Shown piece by piece: positions 9,080 through 17,972 of a DNA stretch of 64,000 nucleotides. The stretch's first letter is position 1. Each line of letters begins with the position of its first letter. The notes under the pieces were generated by a model that did not search any database, was not told the origin of the DNA, and saw only the letters and a list, made by a program, of their open reading frames with translations. The position numbers and the translations under genes were made by a program. Origin of the DNA: Treponema sp. (lineage in GTDB: Bacteria; Spirochaetota; Spirochaetia; Treponematales; Breznakiellaceae); contig WRLP01000002.1 in NCBI GenBank assembly GCA_009777535.1, positions 101,090-165,089 of the forward strand, given 5' to 3'.

Positions 9080-10017
9080 AGGCTGATTTCCAGGCCTTCT
9101 GCAGCCAGGGTTAACTCAATATCCCTGATATTCATTCTTTCTAGATACCAGCGGGCTGACTGTAAAATATTGTGAAGCTTGCGGTCACTGTATGTTGGAT
9201 CGTGATGAAACATCACCATGTGTTTAATTCTCCAGTTTGCCGCAAAATCAACTGCCAGGCTGAAAGCGCTGTGCCCCCAGTTATACTTATCGATGGCTTC
9301 TCCAAGAGTATATTGGCAGTCAAGGACAATCAAGTCAGCATCCTGGAAAAATACTGTATTTTCTTCTGTTTTCAAAAAATCCTGAGCGGTTAGTTCCGTA
9401 TCGGTTGCGTAAATAAAACGTTTGTCATTTTCATGTACGCAATACGCGTATGAATCACCGGGGTGATTCATTTTTTTGTACGATATAAGGTGGCTGCCAA
9501 TCTTGATTGGGCCGTCCAGCTGATGATAGGATTTTATCGAGCCCATTGCATCAATATGAACCGGAAAGTAAGGAGGCTCCATTTGTCCGGAAAGTATTTT
9601 TTCCAGATCCGGTTTTGGAGAGTAAAATTCCATCCTTACCGAAGGATCATACGCGGGACTGAAAAAGGGCAGGCCCTGTAAATGATCCCAATGGAAATGC
9701 GAAAAAAATACATGATACTGGGTCGGGTGGAGAATTTCATCGTTCATTTGGTTTCCCAGTTGATGGATCCCCGACCCGCAGTCAAAAATGATGAATTCTT
9801 TTGATTCTTCAAAGGTAACGCTTACACAGGGAGTGTTGGCGCCGACCGTTCCAAAAAGCCAGGGCGGCAGCCCTGCAAGAAAACGCTCTTTGCTTTCCGC
9901 ATTTTGCAGATCTTCAACGGTAATTTGTTCAAGAATGGCGGAAAACTTGCTCTTAATCTGTGAAGGCGTCTGAGGCGCGGGTATGGAACCGCATACTCCC
10001 CAAAATTTAACACGCAT
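9076..10017 (-). CDS. Metallo-beta-lactamase-fold hydrolase
   Basis: A 313-residue protein of the MBL superfamily, closest in look to the RNase Z/phosphodiesterase-like branch that begins MRVKFWGVCGSIPAP. Metal ligands are visible in order: the HxHxDH motif FFSHFHWDHLQG, an Asp in YATDTEL, and the late His pair MFHHDPTYSD. All ligands of a two-metal site appear present, so the enzyme should be active. The substrate cannot be read from sequence; the family includes cyclic-nucleotide phosphodiesterases and RNA-processing enzymes. A segment around residues 30-65 between the first strands is longer than in small members. The gene overlaps its neighbours on both sides by a few bases, so it is in the mltG-dnaG-rpoD operon. 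Confidence 0.88.
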   Translation of the reverse strand: MRVKFWGVCGSIPAPQTPSQIKSKFSAILEQITVEDLQNAESKERFLAGLPPWLFGTVGANTPCVSVTFEESKEFIIFDCGSGIHQLGNQMNDEILHPTQYHVFFSHFHWDHLQGLPFFSPAYDPSVRMEFYSPKPDLEKILSGQMEPPYFPVHIDAMGSIKSYHQLDGPIKIGSHLISYKKMNHPGDSYAYCVHENDKRFIYATDTELTAQDFLKTEENTVFFQDADLIVLDCQYTLGEAIDKYNWGHSAFSLAVDFAANWRIKHMVMFHHDPTYSDRKLHNILQSARWYLERMNIRDIELTLAAEGLEISL

Positions 10018-10477
10018 TTATGTTTCCCCCTTTCATGTTCTTTTCGACAAGCAGTTGCCCTGCCCTTAACAGAATAAAAGCGTCAATTTCTTCTCTATCG
10101 TACAATTTTCCAGAGTTAATTCCCGGACATCCCAGGGAAGCCATTTCCCAGGTATCATTGCCGGCAGTAAGCGATTGCCAGAAAGGAAAAGTTCGGCACT
10201 GAACAGGACGTGCATTGTATACTTTACAGCCGTAATCCCAAAAAATACAGTCAAAATTGGATTTTTCTTTTAATGACAGGTTTTCCTTTTTTTCTTCACT
10301 TTTAACCCAACGGCAATAAGTCCTGATAAAGCCCGTTGTCTCCATATTTAGCTCTTTTGTAAGGACTTTTATATCATCCGCCGAAAGAAAGACAAAACCG
10401 CTCTCGTGTCTGCAGCATGCCGAACAGCGCCGGCAGGAAAACCTGAGGCCTGAAGCGTAAAAAGGCGTTTGTTTCAT
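10007..10477 (-). CDS. YkgJ-family cysteine-cluster protein (putative Fe-S/zinc)
   Basis: A 156-residue protein with the YkgJ (CxxCxxCC) signature. The cysteines are in FSCRRCSACCRHESGF (residues 14-29) and further in YCRWVKSEE, FDCIFWDYGCKVYNARPVQC and the final region, where RPVQCRTFPFW is the most recognisable motif. The family is thought to bind a metal or Fe-S cluster; its role is unknown, though some members act with flagellin-modifying or tRNA-modifying enzymes. This is the first gene of the mltG-dnaG-rpoD operon; its 3' end overlaps the next gene by 11 bases. No Shine-Dalgarno sequence precedes the ATG; a promoter lies right against it. Confidence 0.85.
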   Translation of the reverse strand: MKQTPFYASGLRFSCRRCSACCRHESGFVFLSADDIKVLTKELNMETTGFIRTYCRWVKSEEKKENLSLKEKSNFDCIFWDYGCKVYNARPVQCRTFPFWQSLTAGNDTWEMASLGCPGINSGKLYDREEIDAFILLRAGQLLVEKNMKGGNINAC

Positions 10478-10486
10478 GAATAGGGT

Positions 10487-10515
10487 TTTTTATCATGAAT
10501 TGTGTTTGTTTTCAA
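10487..10515 (-). promoter_or_regulatory. Promoter for the YkgJ-MBL-mltG-dnaG-rpoD operon
   Basis: Minus strand TTGAAA (10510-10515), 17-bp spacer, TAAAAA (10487-10492), ending 9 bases before the ATG at 10477. The predicted start point would give a leader of two or three bases at most. The -35 match is 5/6 and the -10 match 4/6. Confidence 0.5.
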
Positions 10516-10550
10516 GCCCCCGGCATAGTTTTGTAGCCGTTCATTACCCG

Positions 10551-11306
10551 TTAATCATAAAAAAGGCACAGACAGTAAACTTTTTCCGTTCCGCCTTTTT
10601 TCAGCGCTTCGGCGCAAACATCCAGAGTAGCTCCCGTAGTCATTACATCATCAATGAGCAATGCTGTTTTGGGAGTTTTGCCCTTTGGGATAATGCGTCC
10701 TTTCAGGTTTCTCATTCTGTCATCCCTGCCAAGTTCTTTCTGGACGCCAGACCGCAGTCTTTCAAGGCACCGGCAGATTTTAATTATGGGAAACGCTTTT
10801 CCTCCTCTTTCGAGCAGTCTTGTCAGAAATTCAATCTGGTCCCAGCCCTTTTGCTTTATCTTGCCGGGCCTTGGCGGAACAGGGACGATAACGGCATTTT
10901 CGGGCGCCGCCGCACAACTGCCGATAATTTTAAGAATTTTATCTGAAAAATAATTGCCCACGGCGATATTTCTGCCGAATTTATATGCGGCCAAAAGGCG
11001 CCGGTATTTTCCGGTATAGGGAAACAGAACCGTTACCCGGTCATATGAGCGTTCCCCCGTGTTCCGGCATGAAAGGCATCTGCTCTGTTCCGAGACCAGG
11101 GGCCTGCCGCATAAATCGCAGTTTTTACCAGGTTCAGCGGCAATTCCGGCATGGCAGGGCTCACACAAGCCGTACCAGGTTTCGCTTAGGCTTACAAGAC
11201 CACGACTGCAAAGAGCACATCCCGTGGGGAAAAAATATTCCCTGATAAAAAAGAGCGTTTTAACAATTTCGAGCCTGAAATTTTTGACATTTTCATAAAA
11301 ACTCAT
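10551..11306 (-). CDS. ComF-family phosphoribosyltransferase-like protein
   Basis: A 251-residue protein with the ComF layout: an N-terminal double zinc ribbon (CALCSRGL, CEPCHAG, CDLCGRPLV and CLSCRN) and a C-terminal phosphoribosyltransferase domain with the PRPP loop ALLIDDVMTTGATL. ComF proteins are needed for uptake of transforming DNA in naturally competent bacteria, but homologues are also widespread in non-competent species, so competence is not implied. A longer frame upstream exists (to 11411) but it would run through the divergent tag gene, so the ATG at 11306 (MSFYENVKNF) is the likely start. No Shine-Dalgarno sequence is seen. The stop is followed by the short gap before the YkgJ operon. 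Confidence 0.88.
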   Translation of the reverse strand: MSFYENVKNFRLEIVKTLFFIREYFFPTGCALCSRGLVSLSETWYGLCEPCHAGIAAEPGKNCDLCGRPLVSEQSRCLSCRNTGERSYDRVTVLFPYTGKYRRLLAAYKFGRNIAVGNYFSDKILKIIGSCAAAPENAVIVPVPPRPGKIKQKGWDQIEFLTRLLERGGKAFPIIKICRCLERLRSGVQKELGRDDRMRNLKGRIIPKGKTPKTALLIDDVMTTGATLDVCAEALKKGGTEKVYCLCLFYD

Positions 11307-11360
11307 AACACATATATTGCACACGGCCGCATGGCGCTTTAGTAAAAATGTAAAATAATG

Positions 11361-11366
11361 TATAAA
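11361..11366 (+). promoter_or_regulatory. -10 element (TATAAA) of tag, close to its start codon
   Basis: TATAAA ends 5 bases before the ATG at 11372, with no Shine-Dalgarno sequence in between. The -35 region (TTTAGT at 11338-11343) is weak. It fits the leaderless pattern seen at other first genes but is one of the weaker cases. Confidence 0.35.
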
Positions 11367-11371
11367 TAGAC

Positions 11372-11992
11372 ATGAAATTAATAAAAAGATGCGAATGGTG
11401 TACTGGCTCACAATTGTATATGGACTACCACGACAATGAATGGGGATCGCCTGTTTTTGACGATCGTAAACATTTTGAGTTTCTGGTTCTGGAATCGGCC
11501 CAAGCGGGCTTAAGCTGGATTACGATTCTAAAAAAAAGGGAAAACTACCGCAGGGCTTACAATGGTTTTGAGCCGGAAAAAGTCGCCCGTTACGGAGAAA
11601 AGAAAAAGGCGGCGTTGCTTGCCGATGCCGGAATAATTCGCAACCGGCTTAAAATTGAGGCGTCCATTAATAATGCCAAACACTTTCTTGAGATACAGAA
11701 AGAATTCGGCAGTTTTTCAAAATATATCTGGTCTTTTACAATGTCTAAAAAAGGCCAATGCAGGCAGATTACCGGAAAGTGGAAAACCCTTGCCGAAATT
11801 CAGGCAAGAACAGAATTATCAGACAGGATTTCTGCGGATCTTAAAAAGCGGGGATTTAAATTTTTGGGCAGCATAATTGTTTATTCCCATTTGCAAGCCA
11901 CAGGGATTGTAAACGATCATCTTACAAGCTGTTTCCGGTACAAGGAACTTGTTAACAAAGACCTTACGCAAAAGTTAAATAAAAATAAATAA
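11372..11992 (+). CDS. tag: DNA-3-methyladenine glycosylase I (Tag)
   Basis: Tag removes N3-methyladenine (and some N3-methylguanine) from alkylated DNA as the first step of base-excision repair. The 206-residue length is slightly above that of E. coli Tag. The zinc site is complete: CEWC near the start, the His in YHDNEWG (residues 19-25), and the C-terminal pair in VNDHLTSCF. The conserved FEFLVLESAQAGLSWITILKKRENYR and FKFLGSIIVYSHLQATGIVNDH blocks are present. The gene is divergent from comF, 65 bases apart, and converges on mutS, with a large palindrome between them. Confidence 0.96.
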   Translation: MKLIKRCEWCTGSQLYMDYHDNEWGSPVFDDRKHFEFLVLESAQAGLSWITILKKRENYRRAYNGFEPEKVARYGEKKKAALLADAGIIRNRLKIEASINNAKHFLEIQKEFGSFSKYIWSFTMSKKGQCRQITGKWKTLAEIQARTELSDRISADLKKRGFKFLGSIIVYSHLQATGIVNDHLTSCFRYKELVNKDLTQKLNKNK

Positions 11993-11994
11993 TT

Positions 11995-12130
11995 CATGTT
12001 ACGCATATTCTAAAATTACCCACTGATTTACACTGATTATCACAGAGTTAATACTGAAATACTCATTTATCTGTGTTAATCCGTGCTAATCCGTGGTTAA
12101 ATTTTATTATTTATATTTGTGCGTAACATG
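11995..12130. repeat. Large imperfect palindrome between convergent tag and mutS
   Basis: The gap between the two stop codons is filled by one inverted repeat. The outer arms CATGTTACGCA (11995-12005) and TGCGTAACATG (12120-12130) are an 11-bp perfect match. The inner arms (about 12019-12046 and 12070-12098) are imperfect and built of about 10-bp units such as ATCCGTGCTA and ATCCGTGGTTA. Repeats of the type TCTGTGTTAATCCGTGG are familiar from intergenic regions of many bacteria. Transcribed from either side it would fold into a long hairpin and could act as a two-way terminator. Confidence 0.75.
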
Positions 12131-12136
12131 GGTAAT

Positions 12137-14899
12137 TCAATCAAAAAGTGATAGCGTGGGGTTTTCTTTCGGTTTAGACCTGTTTGTTTTAACCTGGTTT
12201 TTTACAGGAATAATGGGAGCCAGGTCTGCAGCCGTTATTTTCTTTTTCCATTCGCCAAGCAGTTTAAGCGCTTCCAGCGGTGTCATTAAATCCAGATCAA
12301 ATGATTGCAATAGCCGCAGAAATTCTGCGGACAGCCGTGTATTATTATCATTTCGCAATACATTTCCGTTAACCTGTTCGCCAAATTGGTTAACTGTATC
12401 CGTATCACCGGAAGCTGGCAGGTTTTCGCCAATGCCGCTATCCTTTTCTTTCAACTGTCTCATTAGTTGAGCCGCTCTGCCCAGCACATGCTCCGACAAG
12501 CCTGCCAGCCGCGCAACATGAATCCCGTAAGATTCCTCCGTCGGGCCATCACGCAGTTTTCTCAGGAAAATAATCTTTCCATCTTGTTCAAGAACTTCCA
12601 TCGAGCGGTTTACAATGCGCTGGTGTGATAACAGCGAAAGTTCATGGTAATGGGTGGCAAACAGTGTGCGGCATTTTACCATGTTAAGTAATTCCTCGCT
12701 TACTGCCCAAGCGATTGAAAGGCCGTCGTTTGTACCTGTCCCCCGCCCTACTTCGTCCATAATAACAAGGCTCTTTTCGGTAGCCGTATTCAGTATGTAT
12801 GCAGTTTCATTCATTTCTACCAGAAAAGTTGATTCACCCCGTGCAAGATTGTCGCTGGCTCCAACCCTGCAGTATATTCTGTCGCAGATGCCTATCCTGG
12901 CCTCTCTGGCCGGCACAAAACTGCCCATTTGAGCCATAAGGGTAATAAGGGCCGCCGAGCGCAGATAGGTGGATTTACCTGCCATATTGGGGCCTGTAAT
13001 AAGCACAAAAGAAAATTTATTACCCGGAGGATCTCCTGTATTCATTAGAATATCATTGGGAATATATTCACCGCGGCTTATGTGCGCTTCTACAACCGGA
13101 TGCCGTCCCTCATAAATTTCCAAAATATTGCTCTCATCTAACATAGGTCTAATCCAGCCTCTAATTGCCGCAGCTTTTGCCAGAGACTGGGCGGTATCAA
13201 GTTCCGCGATGCGGTGCGCGGCACAGGCGAGTTCAGAAAGTACAGATTTTGCTTCCTGTCGGATTTCCAGAAATATTTTTCTTTCAAGTTCAACAATCTT
13301 TTCCGAAGCGCCATTAATATCCGATTCCAGCTCTGCAAGCCTGTTGCTTGTAAACCTTTCTCCCCCGACAATTCCCTGCCGTCTTATAAAATGAGAGGGA
13401 ACTTTTTCAAGATGCGCTTTTGTAACCTCAAAAAAATAACCGATAAGCCTGTTGTAGCGTATCTTTAAGCTGGAAATACCAGTGGCAATCCTTTCAGTTT
13501 CAAGATACTCTTCGAGCAGCTGTCTTCCGGAATTTTTCAGTAATTTTAGCTGGTCAAGGTCGGGACTGTAACCATCTTTAATCAGATTACCCTCACTAAG
13601 CAAAATTGAAGGCTCTTCGCTTATGCTCTTTTCCAGTAACTTTCCAATCTCAATTAGTTTTTCAAAACCATCGGTTGAATTCTCTTCTGTTTCTGATTTA
13701 TCTCCATCTTCGTTTTCTTCATGAAGGCGCAGCTCCTTTGTTAATTCCGACACTTCAAAAAAAATATCAAGTGCGTTTTTAATAGCCAGCATATCTCTGC
13801 CGTGAGCTTTATCCATAGCCAGCCTGGAAGAAAGGCGCTCAAGATCCGGAGTTTTTCCCAATGAATCACGCAAACGGCTTAACAACCCCTGATCACGGAA
13901 CAAGGCTTCCACTAAATTCAAACGAGCCTCGATTTTATTAATATTTCTAAGCGGATGAAGCATGCGTCTTTTAAGAAGACGTAACCCCATCGCACATCTG
14001 GTTTCATTCATTACTTCCAGTAATGAAAAACGTGTATCTCCGTCCCTAATATTACGTAACAGTTCAAGATTTCGCTGACTGGATTCGTCGATTCCGACAA
14101 AATCATTGTCATTGTAAATATTAATGGTTCTTATATGCGGAATAACGGCTTTTGCTGTAGTATCAAGATAATCAAGCAGTGCTCCGGCGGATATTATCAC
14201 CGGATTCCCCTCTTCAAGACCAAAACTTTTCAGGTTTGCAAGGCGAAATTGTTTTATAAGTCTCTTCTCTGCAGCTTGAGGGTCAAATAGCCAGTCTGCC
14301 CAGCGGTTCAGAACCAGTCCGCTGCGTTCATGTATCGCTGAGGCAATATCCGGATATTCTTCCAGAATGGATTCCTGTATCAGCATCTCGCGAATTTGCA
14401 GGCGCTCAAGTTCCTGCCTCAGCATTTCGGAAGAATCCCGCAGTGGGAAGAATGTTGCGAAAAATTCGCCTGTTGAAAGATCGATATATGAAAATGAAAG
14501 AGTATTCTGTGCGGCAGACAGGCAAGCCAGATAATTAGCACTTCCCTTATCAAGAAAATCTTCATCGACTGTTGTACCGGGAGTAATTATTTCCACTACC
14601 TGGCGTTCAATTATTTTTTGTCCCTTGCTTGGCTGGGTAAGCTGTTCGCAAATCGCGATTTTTTTTCCAAGTTTAAGCAGTCTGGCAATATAAACCCTGG
14701 CTGCATGATAGGGAACTCCGCACATGGGAAGGCCGTTACGGCTGGTGAGTGTAAGGTTTAGAAGGGAAGATACCTCCAGTGCGTCATCGGCGAACATTTC
14801 ATAGAAGTCGCCCAGTCTGAAAAAAAGTATGTTCCCCTTTTGCTCTTTCTTTATACGCCGGTACTGATCAAGCATGGGGCTTGTCTGAGCAGCGCTCAT
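12137..14899 (-). CDS. mutS: DNA mismatch repair protein MutS
   Basis: MutS recognises mismatches and small loops and recruits MutL. The 920-residue protein has the N-terminal mismatch-binding domain with the Phe-x-Glu motif in FFRLGDFYEMF (residues 25-35), the connector and lever/clamp domains, and the C-terminal ABC ATPase with Walker A TGPNMAGKST, the ABC signature part RGESTFLVEM, and Walker B VIMDEVGRGTGTNDG, followed by the switch His in FATHYHEL. It is somewhat longer than E. coli MutS (853); extra residues lie in the clamp region (an acidic stretch near residue 395) and the C-terminus. The start lies 3 bases after the ompH stop, with GGTGA as ribosome-binding site. I recall the order bamA-ompH-mutS from T. 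pallidum. No mutL is in the window. Confidence 0.98.
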   Translation of the reverse strand: MSAAQTSPMLDQYRRIKKEQKGNILFFRLGDFYEMFADDALEVSSLLNLTLTSRNGLPMCGVPYHAARVYIARLLKLGKKIAICEQLTQPSKGQKIIERQVVEIITPGTTVDEDFLDKGSANYLACLSAAQNTLSFSYIDLSTGEFFATFFPLRDSSEMLRQELERLQIREMLIQESILEEYPDIASAIHERSGLVLNRWADWLFDPQAAEKRLIKQFRLANLKSFGLEEGNPVIISAGALLDYLDTTAKAVIPHIRTINIYNDNDFVGIDESSQRNLELLRNIRDGDTRFSLLEVMNETRCAMGLRLLKRRMLHPLRNINKIEARLNLVEALFRDQGLLSRLRDSLGKTPDLERLSSRLAMDKAHGRDMLAIKNALDIFFEVSELTKELRLHEENEDGDKSETEENSTDGFEKLIEIGKLLEKSISEEPSILLSEGNLIKDGYSPDLDQLKLLKNSGRQLLEEYLETERIATGISSLKIRYNRLIGYFFEVTKAHLEKVPSHFIRRQGIVGGERFTSNRLAELESDINGASEKIVELERKIFLEIRQEAKSVLSELACAAHRIAELDTAQSLAKAAAIRGWIRPMLDESNILEIYEGRHPVVEAHISRGEYIPNDILMNTGDPPGNKFSFVLITGPNMAGKSTYLRSAALITLMAQMGSFVPAREARIGICDRIYCRVGASDNLARGESTFLVEMNETAYILNTATEKSLVIMDEVGRGTGTNDGLSIAWAVSEELLNMVKCRTLFATHYHELSLLSHQRIVNRSMEVLEQDGKIIFLRKLRDGPTEESYGIHVARLAGLSEHVLGRAAQLMRQLKEKDSGIGENLPASGDTDTVNQFGEQVNGNVLRNDNNTRLSAEFLRLLQSFDLDLMTPLEALKLLGEWKKKITAADLAPIIPVKNQVKTNRSKPKENPTLSLFD

Positions 14900-14902
14900 G
14901 GT

Positions 14903-15424
14903 TCACCGTCTGGCTTTATCCAGCAGATTTTGTATTAACTTGTCGGTAATGTCTACAGTTGGACTGTACCACAAGATACCGGTGTTTTCCTTTAGATTCA
15001 GCACCATACTGTATCCTTCACTTTCGGCTATATAGCGTATCTCGTCGTAGACCTGATCCAGAAATGCTCCGGATTGTGAAAGTCTACGTCTTTGATCCTC
15101 AAGTTCCGCCGTTCTTGTATTGTAATAATCTTTTAAGAATTCAGAACGACGGTATATTTCACTTTCCAGCCGCAGGGACTCGCTCTGATCCCCGCGCATA
15201 GCCGCATCTATCTGCCTTGTTTTTATATCCTGGATCTCCCTTGTCATCCGGTCAATATCCGCCTGTACCCTGGCGCTGCGTTCCTCAAATTCCCGTACAG
15301 CCCGGGACTCCCTGAAAAAAGCGGTGTAAACCTTCGGCAGATCCACCACCGCAAAACGTGTTAACTGTTGGGCAGGAAGAGAGCAGGCACTCGCCAACAG
15401 AATAAATATAATCCGTTTTATCAT
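14903..15424 (-). CDS. OmpH/Skp-family periplasmic chaperone
   Basis: A 173-residue exported protein with a signal peptide (MIKRIIFILLASACSLPAQQ) and an OmpH domain made of long helices (about residues 45-135), the tentacle-like coiled coil that holds unfolded outer-membrane proteins on their way to BamA. The motif FAVVDLPKVYTAFFRES matches the family N-terminus and SEGYSMVLNLKENTGILWYSP the C-terminal strand. A longer frame exists upstream (to 15517), but it overlaps the bamA 3' end and would spoil the signal peptide, so I choose 15424. It lies 8 bases after bamA, in the usual bamA-skp order. Confidence 0.9.
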   Translation of the reverse strand: MIKRIIFILLASACSLPAQQLTRFAVVDLPKVYTAFFRESRAVREFEERSARVQADIDRMTREIQDIKTRQIDAAMRGDQSESLRLESEIYRRSEFLKDYYNTRTAELEDQRRRLSQSGAFLDQVYDEIRYIAESEGYSMVLNLKENTGILWYSPTVDITDKLIQNLLDKARR

Positions 15425-15432
15425 AACTACCC

Positions 15433-17964
15433 CTAATACGACAGAACAAATGAAATAACCGGATCCATACCCATAGCCGGATTGGAAGAATCGCCCCCCA
15501 GCATGCCGGGTTCCCACTTTAACTCGCCGTCTTGAACAGTGAAACGTTTTGCCAGGCTGAAACGGAAAGGAAACTGCGGCAGGGTAAAACGAATGCCAAA
15601 ACCGTAACTAAAACGCATATTTTCTATGGTGAAGTTGCGTTCATCTTCGTTGTTTATTCCAAAGTAATAACCCTGAGTGGTTTCTTTTCCTGCGGCATCA
15701 AAGAACAGATCGAAGGCTAAAATGCCGTATACAAGGGGAAATCGGAGTTCCACCCAGTTTTCCCAGAGTAAAAGGCCTTTATCCCTGTATTCAATGCTCC
15801 ACCCCCTGCCTGTAAACATCCCATCAACAGAAAGTTTGCTTACATCTTCAATTGAAGGTGTAAGGGAATCCATGTCACGCCCAGGCTGCTTAAAGATAAA
15901 AGAAAGGCCTGAATGGACTGCAAACACACCCTTAAAACTCCATCTTTCGGTAACCGGTAAATTAAAAAGCGTATAAAAATATTCAGCCTTTGTGTCGCTG
16001 CGCATATAATGCTCTCTCTCCTCATCGAGAACACCGTAAAAACCCAAACGTTCCGACAGATAGTAGCCGCTTGAGGGATCATAGAATATATCTCTTTGAT
16101 CCAGAGAACCTCCTGTCCAAACAGAATTCTTGGGCGTCCAGGAATTGTTTCCTGCCCTTAAAGCCGGGTCAAACGGCCTGTATAAATCGGCATCATAAGA
16201 GTTCCGGATTAAGCCTGTGCGGACTCCCCCATTCCATGTTACATTCCCAAGGAAAGTTGACCACCGGTATCCGGTTGAAAAACCGAGCGATAAGTATAAC
16301 TGTTCATAATCCATCAAATAGTCTCTGGGCGGGAGCTTGTTATAGTATACGTATTCATCATAATTATAAAAACCATCAGGATACGCATACGGTTCATCGC
16401 CATTAAAAATGCTTGATGTATTGCCCATGGCTGCAAGGCGTTTTGCGTAATTAATCGAGAAATCAACCCCGCCGGAGAGTGGAAGACCGAATATCCAGCG
16501 GTGCAAATAATTTATGGAAAAACTGGTTGTGTCTACAATGGAAGAATTCAACTCTGCGCCCAACTGGTTCCCTGTTCCAAATACATTGCGGTCATTCCAT
16601 TTAATAAGTCCCGATATGGGAAATGTTTCAGGATCGGCGCTGCCGGAAAAAGTAAGTCCAAATTGTAAATCTGTGGTTGGCTGTTCCTCGACAGTAAAAA
16701 TCAGATCCATAAGGCTGTCGGTACTCCCCTGCGGAGTATCGGGCAGTACCATGGAAAAGAACTGAAGATTGTATAAATTGCGAAGTGCATCCATGACTTT
16801 TGCTTTGGAAAAAACATCCCCGGGTTCCAAAGGAATTTCTTTTAAGATAACATCAGTCCTGGTTTTTACATTCCCCCTGACAATGATATTTTCTATGTGG
16901 GCTCTCCCGCGTTCAACAATATCAATGTGGTATGAAAGTATGTTGTTGTAGGTATCCTTGTTTTCTTCCCTTCCGATTGTATTGAATATATATCCGTTTT
17001 CATAATACAGATCTGCTATTCTCTGAAAATCACTTTCCAGTCTGCGCTCGCTTACGGTATCGCCAATTTTCGATGTTACGAGCTTTTGGAGCTGTTCTGT
17101 GGTAAAAATTCTGTTTCCCTCGAATGTCATTCCGCCGAATGTATACATTCTTCCTTCAAAAATTCTGAAAGTAAGGATCAGATTATTGTTTCCCTTGGCG
17201 TCTCTTTCAATATCGCGAACAACATCAAGAACCATCGCGTCTACATAGCCGCGATCCCTGTAGTACCTGGTAATTGATTCACGGTCTGCCAGTAGTTTTG
17301 CTTCCTGGAAAGCTCCGTCATTTATAAGGGTTTTCGCTTTTAATGAAAGCTGTCCCCTCAGCGCTCTTGCGGAAAAAACAGAATTGCCTTCAAACCTGAA
17401 ATCCCTGATTGAAATTTTTTCGCCCTCTGTAATGTAAAAAATAACAATCATGGAGGCGTCGCCGGCGCGTTGTGTCTCGGAACGCACCTGAATGTCGGGG
17501 TAACCTTTTTCCAGGTATTTGTTGATGATCGCCTGTTCATCTGCGCGTATTTTTGCCTGGTTAATAACATCACTTACCCTGATGCTTATTGTATCCAGCA
17601 GCTCGTTGCGGCGTAATCCGGAATTGCCGGTAAAATTGATACGGCTTACGATTGGACGTTCAACTACGGTAAACCTTATTATAACTTCATCACCGGCGGC
17701 GTCGGCGCGCAGGGCGCTTGGTTCCAGCCGTTCAAAATATTCAAGAGCATAAAGCTTTCCCTGAATTTCCCAGAATATATAATCATCGAAAATACGGCCC
17801 TTGTAGGGGTTTATCAGGGCTTCCAGTTCAGAGGCTCTGACATTCCGCAGCCCGGTAAAGACAATATCCTTAATTGGTTTGCCCTGATACCAATCATCCT
17901 GTTGCTGTGAAAAAGCCACCGCAGTTGTTACAATGAGAAGAAAAACCAGTATCCTGAAACGCAT
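15433..17964 (-). CDS. bamA: Outer-membrane protein assembly factor BamA (Tp92-like)
   Basis: BamA inserts beta-barrel proteins into the outer membrane. The 843-residue protein has a signal peptide (about residues 1-20), five POTRA domains (about residues 25-430; for example IKDIVFTGLRNVRASELEALI, FRFEGNSVFSARALRGQL and MTFEGNRIFTTEQLQKLV) and a C-terminal 16-stranded barrel. Family motifs in the barrel include the WTGGSLDQRD segment, the strand VELRFPLV and the RFSYGFGIRF segment. The barrel ends in SFVLSY: an aromatic end residue is expected, but Tyr is less usual than Phe. The T. pallidum counterpart is Tp92. It lies between tamB and ompH, so the operon carries three partners in envelope assembly. 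Confidence 0.96.
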   Translation of the reverse strand: MRFRILVFLLIVTTAVAFSQQQDDWYQGKPIKDIVFTGLRNVRASELEALINPYKGRIFDDYIFWEIQGKLYALEYFERLEPSALRADAAGDEVIIRFTVVERPIVSRINFTGNSGLRRNELLDTISIRVSDVINQAKIRADEQAIINKYLEKGYPDIQVRSETQRAGDASMIVIFYITEGEKISIRDFRFEGNSVFSARALRGQLSLKAKTLINDGAFQEAKLLADRESITRYYRDRGYVDAMVLDVVRDIERDAKGNNNLILTFRIFEGRMYTFGGMTFEGNRIFTTEQLQKLVTSKIGDTVSERRLESDFQRIADLYYENGYIFNTIGREENKDTYNNILSYHIDIVERGRAHIENIIVRGNVKTRTDVILKEIPLEPGDVFSKAKVMDALRNLYNLQFFSMVLPDTPQGSTDSLMDLIFTVEEQPTTDLQFGLTFSGSADPETFPISGLIKWNDRNVFGTGNQLGAELNSSIVDTTSFSINYLHRWIFGLPLSGGVDFSINYAKRLAAMGNTSSIFNGDEPYAYPDGFYNYDEYVYYNKLPPRDYLMDYEQLYLSLGFSTGYRWSTFLGNVTWNGGVRTGLIRNSYDADLYRPFDPALRAGNNSWTPKNSVWTGGSLDQRDIFYDPSSGYYLSERLGFYGVLDEEREHYMRSDTKAEYFYTLFNLPVTERWSFKGVFAVHSGLSFIFKQPGRDMDSLTPSIEDVSKLSVDGMFTGRGWSIEYRDKGLLLWENWVELRFPLVYGILAFDLFFDAAGKETTQGYYFGINNEDERNFTIENMRFSYGFGIRFTLPQFPFRFSLAKRFTVQDGELKWEPGMLGGDSSNPAMGMDPVISFVLSY

Positions 17965-17972
17965 TAAATCTC

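Noticed and set aside
10551..11411. Longer comF frame starting at 11411
   Set aside because: It would overlap the start of the divergent tag gene and add a hydrophobic stretch foreign to ComF; ATG 11306 fits the family.
14903..15517. Longer ompH frame starting at 15517
   Set aside because: It overlaps the bamA 3' end and puts the signal peptide inside the protein; ATG 15424 is better.
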